Below, piece after piece: positions 56,425-64,000 of a DNA stretch of 64,000 bases (the first letter of the stretch is position 1; every line of letters begins with the position of its first letter). Position numbers and translations under genes: made by a program. The notes beneath the pieces were generated by a model. That model ran no database searches and was not told the DNA's origin. It worked only from the letters and a program-made list of their open reading frames with translations. This DNA is from Paramagnetospirillum caucaseum (lineage in GTDB: Bacteria > Pseudomonadota > Alphaproteobacteria > Rhodospirillales > Magnetospirillaceae), in the NCBI RefSeq assembly GCF_000342045.1, contig NZ_AONQ01000003.1:94723-158722 (forward strand), written 5' to 3'.

Positions 56425-57882
56425 ATGCGCCGCACCTCCGCCCTGTTCGCCGCCCTGCTGGCCTCGACCCTGCTCACCTCGTGCCAGGTGACGCCCGGCA
56501 CCGGGCGCAGCAACTTCAACGTCCTGTCGTCCGAGGACGAGCAGAAGATGGGCGCCGAGGCCCATCCCGACATTCTGAAGCAGTTCGGCGGCGCCTATGA
56601 CGACCCCAAGGTCCAGGCCTATGTGGCCGGGATCGGCAAGCGGCTGGCCGGCAACACCGAGACGCCCGGCGCCCCCTTCCGCTTCACGGTGCTGAACAGC
56701 GACGTGGTCAACGCCTTCGCCCTGCCCGGCGGCTATGTCTACGTGTCGCGCGGCCTGATGGTCCTGGCCGAGGACGAGGCGGAGCTGGCCGGAGTGGTGG
56801 GCCACGAGATCGGCCACGTCACCGGGCGGCATACCGCGTTGCGCTACAGCCAGGCCATGGCCGCCAACGTGGCGACCGGCGTGCTGGGCGTGGTGGTCGG
56901 CGTGCTGACCGGCGTGTCGGGGGCGGGCGACATCGCCCAGCTGGGCGCGGCGGCCTATCTCCAGGGCTATTCCCGCGACCAGGAGAGCGAGGCCGACCAG
57001 CTGGGCATCCGCTACATGGCGGTCAGCGGCTGGAATCCGGAGAACATGGCCAGCTTCCTGGCCAAGCTGCGCGACCACGCGCGGCTCGAGGCGGTGCTGG
57101 CCGGGCGCTCTCCCGACGCGGTGGACGAAACCTCGCTGTTCGCCAGCCACCCCCGCACCATCGACCGGGTCAAGGACGCCGCCGCCGCCGTCCAGACCGC
57201 CGACCGCAAGGGGGCGGTGGGGCGCGAACCGTATCTGGCCCAGTTGGACGGCCTGCTGGTGGGCGACGATCCCGACGAGGGCGTTGTGCGTGGCCGGGTG
57301 TTCTCCCATGCCGGGCTCGGCATCCGCTACGAGGTGCCGGCCGGCTTCCGGCTGGTCAACGGCGCCACGGCGGTGACGGCGGTCCACAAGGACGGCTCGC
57401 TGATCCGTTTCGACATGGGGGCCGAGGCCCACGGCGACATGACCAACTACCTGCAGACCCAATGGGCCAAGGGCGCCCGGCTGACCGCCATCGAGGCCCT
57501 GGAGATCCACGGCATGCCCGCCGCCACCGGGATGACCAAGCTCAACACCAACAAGGGCACCATGGACGCCCGCCTGCTGGCGGTGAAGAACGGCAAGGCC
57601 ACCTACCGCTTCCTGTTCCTCTCGCCGCCCAACTTGACCAATGCCCATGCCCAGGAATTCAAGACGGCGGGCCTGTCGTTGCGCAAGCTGTCCGAGGCGG
57701 AGAAGTCCGCCATGAAGCCCCTGAAGCTGAAGATCATCACCGCCAAGGCCGGCGACACGGTGGAAAAGCTGGCCGAGCAGTTGCCCTACGACGACCACAA
57801 GGTGGAGCGCTTCCGGGTGCTCAACGGCCTCGAGGCCGGCGAGGGCATCAAGCCGGGGCAGAAGCTGAAGATGGTTATCTGA
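56425..57882 (+). CDS. M48-family metalloprotease lipoprotein with LysM-like end
   Basis: A 485-residue lipoprotein: signal peptide with lipobox LLTSC (C20), then a BepA/YfgC-like M48 catalytic domain with zinc motif HEIGH (H127, E128, H131) and the third ligand in ESEADQLG. The C-terminal 100 residues end in a LysM-like segment (KIITAKAGDTVEKLAEQ through GIKPGQKLKMVI) for cell-wall contact. Such proteins act in outer-membrane protein quality control. ATG at 56425 is the start as the signal peptide begins there. Its end overlaps the convergent rppH stop by 8 bases. Confidence 0.92.
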   Translation: MRRTSALFAALLASTLLTSCQVTPGTGRSNFNVLSSEDEQKMGAEAHPDILKQFGGAYDDPKVQAYVAGIGKRLAGNTETPGAPFRFTVLNSDVVNAFALPGGYVYVSRGLMVLAEDEAELAGVVGHEIGHVTGRHTALRYSQAMAANVATGVLGVVVGVLTGVSGAGDIAQLGAAAYLQGYSRDQESEADQLGIRYMAVSGWNPENMASFLAKLRDHARLEAVLAGRSPDAVDETSLFASHPRTIDRVKDAAAAVQTADRKGAVGREPYLAQLDGLLVGDDPDEGVVRGRVFSHAGLGIRYEVPAGFRLVNGATAVTAVHKDGSLIRFDMGAEAHGDMTNYLQTQWAKGARLTAIEALEIHGMPAATGMTKLNTNKGTMDARLLAVKNGKATYRFLFLSPPNLTNAHAQEFKTAGLSLRKLSEAEKSAMKPLKLKIITAKAGDTVEKLAEQLPYDDHKVERFRVLNGLEAGEGIKPGQKLKMVI

Positions 57883-58384
57883 GGGCGATCGTCCGCGCCA
57901 GGGGCAGGAACTCGGCGACCACCGTGTCGTAGAGCGCCCGCTTGAACGGGATGATCAGCGCCGGCACTTCGTCCAGCGCCATCCATTGCCAGCGGCAGAA
58001 CTCCGGGTGCTCGGTGTCCAGGTCGATGTCTGAATCGGCGCCGGTGAAGCGGGCGCAGAACCACTTCTGGGTCTGGCCGCGATAGCGCCCCTTCCAGCTC
58101 CTGTCGGCGATTTCGGGCGGCAGGTCGTAGGAAATCCACGCGGCGCTTTCGGCGATGATCTCGGCCTTATTGGTGCCGATTTCTTCTTCCATCTCGCGCA
58201 ATGCGGTGGCGCGCGGGTCCTCGCCCTCGTCGATGCCGCCCTGGGGGAATTGCCAGGAATTGCCGGGGGTGTCGATGCGCTGGGCGACGAAGGCCAGCCC
58301 TTGCGCGTTGAGCAGCACCAGCCCGATGCCGGGACGGTAGGGGCGCTGGTCGTAGGGCAGGGTGGGCTTGTGCTTCTTGCTCAT
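57875..58384 (-). CDS. rppH: RNA pyrophosphohydrolase RppH
   Basis: A 169-residue Nudix hydrolase. The Nudix box is complete at 49-70 (GGIDEGEDPRATALREMEEEIG), and the N-terminal YRPGIGLVLLNAQGLAFVAQR with the WQFPQGG segment are those of RppH/IalA. It removes pyrophosphate from mRNA 5' ends and so starts decay; it is also known as an invasion-associated protein in relatives. Its ATG overlaps the yibQ-type stop, and it is the last gene of the leftward gpmI cluster. Confidence 0.95.
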   Translation of the reverse strand: MSKKHKPTLPYDQRPYRPGIGLVLLNAQGLAFVAQRIDTPGNSWQFPQGGIDEGEDPRATALREMEEEIGTNKAEIIAESAAWISYDLPPEIADRSWKGRYRGQTQKWFCARFTGADSDIDLDTEHPEFCRWQWMALDEVPALIIPFKRALYDTVVAEFLPLARTIALR

Positions 58385-59802
58385 GATTTTCCGGGGGCGG
58401 GTGGGGGCTGGACCAGGGTGGAGACCGGCACGATCACCAGCTTCTGGCCGTCGAAATCGTTGAGCCAGGGCAGCAGGCGGTCATAGGACAGCGGCCGGGG
58501 ATGGATCACCACCAGGGCCTTGCCCTTGGTGCGCGCCGCGATGGATGCCTGGTTGAGGCGCATCTCGATGGCCTCGCGGAACAGGTCGGCATCGGCCACG
58601 GCGGTGACCGGGGACAAGGCGGGGGTACGGTCGGCCGGCGCGGCGCCCGGTCCCACGTAGAGCAGGCCGTGCTCGCGCAGCTTGCCCAGCGTTTGGACCA
58701 TCTGCTCCGAGGCGGCGAAGCGGTCGCCCAGCGAGATCACCCCGGTATAGCCGGCACCGCGGCTCATCACCCCTTCCAGGCGGGCGAGGTTGCTTTCCGG
58801 CGGCATGGTGTCGGTCATGCCCAGCGGGCCGGGGTCGCGCGGCTGGGAACCGCCCGAATCGGCGGGCAGCACCATCATCACCTCGTGGCCGAAGTCGCGG
58901 GCCTTCTTCACCCACTTGTCCAGGCCCTGGGCATAGGGGCTGAAGGCCAGGGTCACCTCGGGCGGCAGCTTGGCGATGGCGGCCTCGGTGGCGACCTTGT
59001 CCAGCCCCATGTCCATCACCACCACCGCCACCTTGCCGCGGTCGGCGGGGCCGGACCACGGGCGGGCGTAGACCTGCCAGGGCTGCTTGCCGTCGGGCGA
59101 CGGTACCGGCAGGTCGCCGATGGCCGTCTTCTTCAGCATCTCCTTGACCGGGGCGGCGGGCAGCGCCTTGACCTCGCCCTTGAACGCCGGCAGGCCCTCG
59201 TAACTGGGCGGCTTCTCGGCGCTGCGCGGATTGGGTTGGGTGGGAATGCCCGACGAATCCACGGCCGGCGGCGGCTTGGGGGCGAAGGCCTTGGAGACCG
59301 GCGATTCCGGCTCGGCCACATAGCCGCCCTCGGGCGGGACCGTGGCCGTGGCGGCGGGCTTGGCGCCGGGGGCGGCCTCGGCGGGGGGAAGGGCCGGCTT
59401 GTCGGGGGCGATGGCCGGCGGCAGGGAATCGGGGGACGGTGTGTCGTCGGGCACCGCCTTCAGCATCTCGCCGGAGGGCGGGGCCGCCCCCGGCGCCACC
59501 GGCGGGGTCAGCAGGCCGGCGCCGGAACCGGGCTTGGGTGGCTCGCCGCGTCCGGGCAGTTCGAAGGACAGGGTGGGCGGATTCTCGCCCACGTCCATCA
59601 GGCCGATCAGGTCGCGGGTCTCGAAGGCGGTGAACAGATAGGCCACGCCGCCCAGGCCGCCGCCAAGCACCAGCACCAGCAGGCCGATCAGGATCGGCTT
59701 GAAGTTGATGGGCTTGCGTTCGGGCTTGATCTCCTCGACGACGATCTCGGGGACCGGATCCTCGTCCAGTTCTTCGAGATCGTCGTGCCGATCCGATGCC
59801 AT
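58381..59802 (-). CDS. Divergent polysaccharide deacetylase family protein (YibQ type)
   Basis: A 473-residue protein: acidic N-terminal tail, TM at about 37-58, a Pro/Ala-rich linker of about 150 residues (residues 80-220), and a periplasmic domain from about 250 to 470. That domain begins VAVVVMDMGLD, has FSPYAQGLDKWVKKARDFGHEVMMVLP, DPGPLGMTD and ends in VVIHPRPLSYDRL, the usual YibQ blocks. The usual catalytic DD and HxxxH motifs of active deacetylases are not clearly visible, so activity is doubtful. It lies between ctpA and rppH; location suggests a cell-wall role. Confidence 0.85.
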   Translation of the reverse strand: MASDRHDDLEELDEDPVPEIVVEEIKPERKPINFKPILIGLLVLVLGGGLGGVAYLFTAFETRDLIGLMDVGENPPTLSFELPGRGEPPKPGSGAGLLTPPVAPGAAPPSGEMLKAVPDDTPSPDSLPPAIAPDKPALPPAEAAPGAKPAATATVPPEGGYVAEPESPVSKAFAPKPPPAVDSSGIPTQPNPRSAEKPPSYEGLPAFKGEVKALPAAPVKEMLKKTAIGDLPVPSPDGKQPWQVYARPWSGPADRGKVAVVVMDMGLDKVATEAAIAKLPPEVTLAFSPYAQGLDKWVKKARDFGHEVMMVLPADSGGSQPRDPGPLGMTDTMPPESNLARLEGVMSRGAGYTGVISLGDRFAASEQMVQTLGKLREHGLLYVGPGAAPADRTPALSPVTAVADADLFREAIEMRLNQASIAARTKGKALVVIHPRPLSYDRLLPWLNDFDGQKLVIVPVSTLVQPPPAPGKS

Positions 59803-59823
59803 GGCCTGGTGTCCGAGCCCCGC

Positions 59824-61188
59824 TTACCGCTGGGCCGGACGATAGAGCGACAGGCCGCGCAGCAGGTCGAGAGCCCGGGCCAACTGGTAGTCCTGGGCCG
59901 GATCGCCCAGCTTGATGGGGGCCGGCGCCTCGGCCTTGCCGCCCTCGCCCTTGTGATCCGGGGCGGGCGCCTTGGTCTCGGGCGCCTTGGGCTGTTCCGC
60001 CGGCTTGGCGGGGGTCTTGTCCTTGTCGCCGTTGGGGTTGGGCAGGGCTTTGCGCAAGGACGCTTCCGAGCGGCGTTCCACGGCGGCGCCGGCGATGGGC
60101 TCCACCTTGGATTGCTGCGCCTTGATGTCGGGCTCGATGCCCACCGCCTGGATGGAACGGCCCGACGGCGTGTAGTAGCGCGCCGTGGTCAGGCGCAGCG
60201 AGCCGTGGCCATGCAGCGGCATCAGGGTCTGGACCGAGCCCTTGCCGAACGAGCGGGTGCCCAGCAGCACGGCGCGCTTGTGGTCCTGCAGGGCGCCGGC
60301 GACGATCTCCGAGGCCGAGGCCGAACCGTCGTTGATCAGCACCACCAGCGGCAGGCTGTCGGCGATGTCGCCGGGCCGGGCGTTGAAGCGCTGGGTGTCC
60401 TCGGGGCGGCGGGACCGGGTGGAGACGATCTCGCCCTTGTCGAGGAAGTCGTCGGACACCGCCACCGCCTGATCCAGCAGGCCGCCGGGATTGTTGCGCA
60501 GGTCGATGACGAAGCCGGTCGGCGTCTTGCCGATGTCCTTCTTCAGCTGGCCCATGATCCGCACCAGATCGGCGTGGGTGGTGGCGCTGAACTGCGAAAT
60601 GCGGATGTAGCCGATATCGCCGTGCAACTGGCCCTTGACCGTCTGCACCTTGATGACGGCCCGCGTCAGCTTGATGTCGAAGGGCTGCTCCACGCCGGCG
60701 CGGCGCACGGTCAGCTTGATGTCGGTGTTGACGGTGCCGCGCATGCGGTCCACCGCCTCGGACAGCGACAGGCCCTGGACCGGCTCGCCGTCCAGGTGGG
60801 TGACGAAGTCGCCCGGCTGCATGCCGGCGCGGTAGGCCGGGGTGTCGTCGATGGGCGACACCACCTTGACCCAGCCGTTCTCCATGGTCACTTCCAGGCC
60901 CAGCCCGCCGAACTCGCCACGGGTCTGGATGTCCATGTCCTTGGAGTTCTTGGGGTTGAGGTAGGCCGAGTGGGGGTCCAGCGAGGTCAGCATGCCGTTC
61001 AGCGCCGCCTCGATCAGTTCCTCGTCATTGACGGGTTCCACGTACTCGCTGCGGACCTTTTCCAGCACCTCGCCGAACAGGTCGAGAAGCTTGTAGGTTT
61101 CCTTGCGCTCGGCGGCGGAAACGGGGGTGAGGGCGGTCGTCGACAGCAGGGCGACGCTGCCCGCCGCGATCAGGATCTTGCGAATCAT
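59824..61188 (-). CDS. ctpA: Carboxy-terminal processing protease CtpA (S41)
   Basis: A 454-residue secreted protease with signal peptide (about 1-26), PDZ domain (about 85-170, GLGLEVTMENGWVKVVSPIDDTPAYRAGMQPGD) and S41 catalytic core with nucleophile serine in NDGSASASEIVAGAL and the lysine in RSFGKGSVQ. The C-terminal 70 residues are a Pro/Lys/Ala-rich linker and short helix. It processes periplasmic proteins and murein-active enzymes. Its ATG overlaps the end of the envC gene (4 bases), in line with the conserved envC-ctpA pairing. Confidence 0.95.
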   Translation of the reverse strand: MIRKILIAAGSVALLSTTALTPVSAAERKETYKLLDLFGEVLEKVRSEYVEPVNDEELIEAALNGMLTSLDPHSAYLNPKNSKDMDIQTRGEFGGLGLEVTMENGWVKVVSPIDDTPAYRAGMQPGDFVTHLDGEPVQGLSLSEAVDRMRGTVNTDIKLTVRRAGVEQPFDIKLTRAVIKVQTVKGQLHGDIGYIRISQFSATTHADLVRIMGQLKKDIGKTPTGFVIDLRNNPGGLLDQAVAVSDDFLDKGEIVSTRSRRPEDTQRFNARPGDIADSLPLVVLINDGSASASEIVAGALQDHKRAVLLGTRSFGKGSVQTLMPLHGHGSLRLTTARYYTPSGRSIQAVGIEPDIKAQQSKVEPIAGAAVERRSEASLRKALPNPNGDKDKTPAKPAEQPKAPETKAPAPDHKGEGGKAEAPAPIKLGDPAQDYQLARALDLLRGLSLYRPAQR

Positions 61189-62704
61189 CCACTGGCCTTA
61201 CTTTTTTGTGCCATGAGCCAAGGCAACGGGTTGACCGGCTGGCCATTGCGGCGCAGCTCCACGTAAAGGTTGGGCTTGCTGTCGTCCTGCCCCATGACGC
61301 CGACGGGTTCGCCCGTCAACAGCTTCTGGCCGACCGCGCAATCGATCTGCGCCATTCCCGCCAGAAGCGTATGATAGCCCTCGCTGTGTTCGATGATCAA
61401 GAGAAGGCCGTAACCCCTGAACGGGCCAGCAAAAGCCACATGCCCGTCGTAAGGGGCGATCACCTGGGCGGCCTTGCGGGTGGCGATGGTGATGCCCTTG
61501 GCGACGTGGCCGACGTCGTTGGGCTGGCCGTAGGTCTCGACCACCCGGCCGCGGGCGGGATAGGGCAGCCGCCCGCGGGCCTGGCTGAACGGCGTGTCGT
61601 TCTTCACCGGGCGGGTGGCGGCGGCCTCGCGCGAGGCCTGCTCGGCCTGATGGGCGGCTTTCTCGGCGGCCAGCTGCTTTTCCTTGGCCTCGGCCTGGGC
61701 CCTCATCTCCACTTCCTGAGCGGCGCGGGCGGCGGCCTCCTCGCGGGCCCGGGCCTGGGAGGCGGCCTGCTGGGCAGCCTTGCCGGCCTCCTCCTCGCGG
61801 GTCCTTGCCTCGGCGGCGGCTTGGCTCGCAGCCTTCTGCGCCGCCAGTTCGGCGTCGCGGGCCGCCTTTTGCGCCGCCAGTTCCGCCTCGCGGGCGATGC
61901 GCCGCGCCGTGGCCTCGGCCTCGCGGGCGACCTTTTCCACCGCCGCCTTGCCGGCGGCCTCGGCCAGACGGCGTTCGCGTTCCTGGTCCAGGCGGCTGAG
62001 CAGGTCGCGCAGATCCTCGGCCTGGCCGCCCAGATCCTGCAGCCGGGCCTCCAGGGCGCGGCGCTCCTGCTCGGTGGCGTTCTGCACCTGGAACTTGCGC
62101 TCGAACATGTCCTTGATGCGGACGTGCTCGCGCTCCAGGGTGGTGGTGGTGGTGGCGATCAGCCGGCGCTGGTCGCCGATCTCGGTGCGCAGCTTGGCGA
62201 CGCCGTCGATCTCCACCTTGAGTTCGCGGGCCGATTGCTCGATCTGCGGCACGGCGGCGCGCAGCAGGATGGCGGAGCGCACCGTGTCGGCCGGGCTTTG
62301 CGGCTGGGCGATCAGCGCCTCGGTGGGACGCCATGCCAGCCGCTGCAGGGCGGTGAGAACGCCGACCATCTGGCGCGAGCGGCGCTCCAGGGCGTCGGAG
62401 CGGCTGATTTCGCGCTTGCCCAATTCCTCCAGCTGGGTTTCCAGCTCGGAGAGCAGGTCCTCGCTCTCCTGGGCGGCGCGGGCGGCCTTGACCATGTCGC
62501 CGCGCAGGCGCGCCGTCTCTGCGGACAGTTCCTCGGCCTTGCGCCGCACGTCGTCGTGCTCGGCGCGCGAGCGCTCCAGCTGGCCTTCCAGTTCCCGCAG
62601 GCGTTCGCCGGCATCCACCGGCTTGTCCCAGGTGGCAAAAGGCGGGCGCCGCCCCCACGCAGGAGCAGCGCCGCCGCGAAGAAAGCCCCCTTAACCCGCC
62701 GCAC
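61185..62704 (-). CDS. envC: EnvC-like murein hydrolase activator (frame broken twice in the signal peptide)
   Basis: The continuous frame 61185-62618 encodes a long Ala/Glu-rich coiled coil and a C-terminal LytM domain in which catalytic motifs are replaced (VAKGITIA for HxxxD, NLYVELR for HxH), as expected for an EnvC activator rather than an active peptidase. The N-terminus continues upstream only if two bases are removed: GTG at 62704 opens RRVKGAFFAAALLL, then one C too many at 62652-62656 and one A too many at 62637-62640 give, after correction, GAAPAFATWDKPVDAGERL. This yields a normal signal peptide and argues that the breaks are sequencing errors. It overlaps the gpmI stop by 14 bases. 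Confidence 0.88.
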
Positions 62705-64000
62705 GGAGGGTCTGGCGGAGCAGGGATTGCCCGCTCATCTCGGCCGGCTGGGGCAGGCCCAGCAGGGCCAGCAGGGTCGGCGCCACGTCGGCCAGACGGC
62801 CATCGCCGATGCCGGCGACGGCGGCGGGCGGGGCCACCAGGACCGCGGGCACCGGGCCGGTGGTGTGGGCGGTGTGGGGCTCGCCGGTCTCGGGGTCCTT
62901 CATCTGCTCGGCATTGCCGTGGTCGGCGGTGACCAGCATGGTGCCGCCGGCCTTGGCCACGGCGGCTTCCAGCCTGCCCAGGCAGGCATCCACCGTCTGC
63001 GCGGCGGCGATGGCCGCCTGGAGGAAGCCGGTATGGCCGACCATGTCGCCGTTGGCGTAGTTGACCACCACCACGTCGAAGGCGCCGCTTTCGATGGCCG
63101 CCACCAGCCTGTCGGTGACCTCCACCGCGCTCATTTCCGGCTGCAGGTCGTAGGTGGCGACCTTGGGGCTGGGGACCAGGATGCGCTCCTCGCCGGGGAA
63201 CACCGTCTCGCGCCCACCGTTGAAGAAGAAGGTGACGTGGGCGTACTTCTCGGTCTCGGCGATGCGCAACTGCGTGAGGCCGGCGCCGCTCAGAACCTCG
63301 CCCAGGATGTTGGTCAGCGTTTCCTGCCCGAACAGGGGGGCGAGGAAGGCGTTCAGGTCCTTGGAATACTCGGTCAGCCCCAGGCGGGCGGCGAAATCCA
63401 CCTGGCGGGGACGGGCGAAGCCGTCGAAGGCCGGATTGACCAGGCAGTCGAGAATCTCGCGCGCCCGGTCGGCGCGGAAATTGCCCATCAGCAGGCCGTC
63501 GCCGTCGGCCATGCCCCGGTAGGGACCGATCACGGCGGGCAGCATGAACTCGTCGGTCTTGGACGTGGCGTAGGAGGCGGCGATGGCCGCCAGCGGATCG
63601 GCGGCGGCCACGCCCTTGGCCTCGACCATGGCGTTCCAGGCCAGCGAGACGCGGTCCCAGCGCTTGTCGCGGTCCATGGCGTAATAGCGGCCCGACACCG
63701 TGGCGATGGCGACGTCGTGGCCCTCCACCTCGGCCAGGAAGCGCTCCATGAAGCCCTTGGCGCTGGACGGCGGCGTGTCGCGGCCGTCGAGGAAGGCGTG
63801 GACCTTCACGGGAACGCCGGCATCGGCGACGGTGCGGGCCAGGGCGGCCAGATGGTCCTGGTGGGAGTGGACGCCGCCGGGGGCTGAGCAGCCCCATCAG
63901 GTGCATGGCGCCGCCCCTGGCCTTCACCGCGGCGATGGCCCCGGTCAGGACGGGATTGGCGGCCAGCGAGCCGTCGGCCACCGCGCTGTCGATGCGCGGC
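62691..64000 (-). CDS. gpmI: 2,3-bisphosphoglycerate-independent phosphoglycerate mutase, partial, one frame break
   Basis: The C-terminal about 435 residues of GpmI, which converts 3- to 2-phosphoglycerate with two Mn2+ ions. Visible motifs are HAFLDGRDTPPSSA, the VVVNYANGDMVGHTG metal site, TADHGNAEQM and HTAHTTGPVP. The 5' end lies beyond the window. The frame breaks near 63879-63883 (run of five G on the + strand): reading MGLLSP then shifting by one base restores the family segment GGVHSHQDHLAAL. Upstream of it, PRIDSAVADGSLAANP continues the normal protein. As with envC and DUF4160, an extra homopolymer base is the simplest explanation. Confidence 0.9.

Noticed and set aside
58501..61266. 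921-codon frame antisense to ctpA and the YibQ-type gene
   Set aside because: Low-complexity shadow; both genes on the minus strand have complete domain evidence.

Overview
The window is a GC-rich, densely packed alphaproteobacterial chromosome segment. Gene content and family choice suggest the Rhodospirillales, most likely a Magnetospirillum-type organism: a ChvG/ChvI pair, groESL with a CIRCE element, cobalamin genes of the cobalt-early type, a sphaeroides-heme-protein (SHP) cytochrome locus and a hydrogenase-4-like membrane complex. The genus is inferred from recognition, not proved. I see no tRNA, rRNA, CRISPR array, prophage or complete insertion sequence. Only one gap between genes exceeds about 300 bases (27414-27799), and it holds a cobalamin riboswitch.

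Layout, left to right. 1-718: 3' part of an EAL-domain c-di-GMP phosphodiesterase. 753-4545: a leftward PepSY / response regulator / histidine kinase operon, divergent from a rightward cytochrome operon (40-residue membrane peptide, b-type cytochrome joined to SHP, diheme cytochrome c). 4614-6846: SH3-domain protein, hydroxyacid (glyoxylate) dehydrogenase with a strong terminator, Spy-like protein. 6946-11333: leftward coaBC-dut-rrf2-cysK-moeB-dsrE. 11492-13539: groES-groEL with CIRCE. 13711-14675: two small genes of DUF2076 and DUF1178 type. 14808-21972: a six-gene hydrogenase-4-like operon whose large subunit has lost all four nickel-ligand cysteines. 22137-25008: purD and xseA. 25092-27413: chvI-chvG. 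27500-30241: cobalamin riboswitch plus cobalt transporter cbiMNQO. 30272-35098: rhodanese, a small cysteine-bearing periplasmic protein, a bifunctional aldolase/dehydrogenase, an M23 peptidase with an abnormal AT-rich 3' end, and a one-TM protein. 35266-38736: a giant GltD-like plus PyrK-like flavoprotein. 38788-41987: mutS with a DUF2442/DUF4160 pair. 42135-46409: stress-like protein, malic enzyme, PhoR-type kinase. 46378-48289: MFS exporter and YgjP-type metallopeptidase. 48376-56203: cobalamin synthesis genes (cobQ, cbiB, cbiX, cobH, cobL, cobI, cbiG-cobJ). 56425-64000: M48 lipoprotein, then a leftward gpmI-envC-ctpA-yibQ-rppH cluster.

How the genes fit together. Cobalt uptake (cbiMNQO, B12-controlled) feeds the CbiX chelatase and the corrin-ring enzymes about 20 kb away. 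Those enzymes are of the cobalt-early route, but cbiD, cbiF, cbiJ and cbiA are not in the window. The envC-ctpA-yibQ set is a cell-wall processing cluster. Three redox systems stand out: the SHP cytochrome operon, the nickel-less hydrogenase-4-like complex and the Nfn-like flavoprotein fusion.

Sequence quality. Four reading-frame breaks (one in the DUF4160 gene, two in the envC signal peptide, one in gpmI) are each repaired by removing one base from a homopolymer. This looks like residual sequencing error more than biology, so those four genes should be read as probably intact until re-sequenced.
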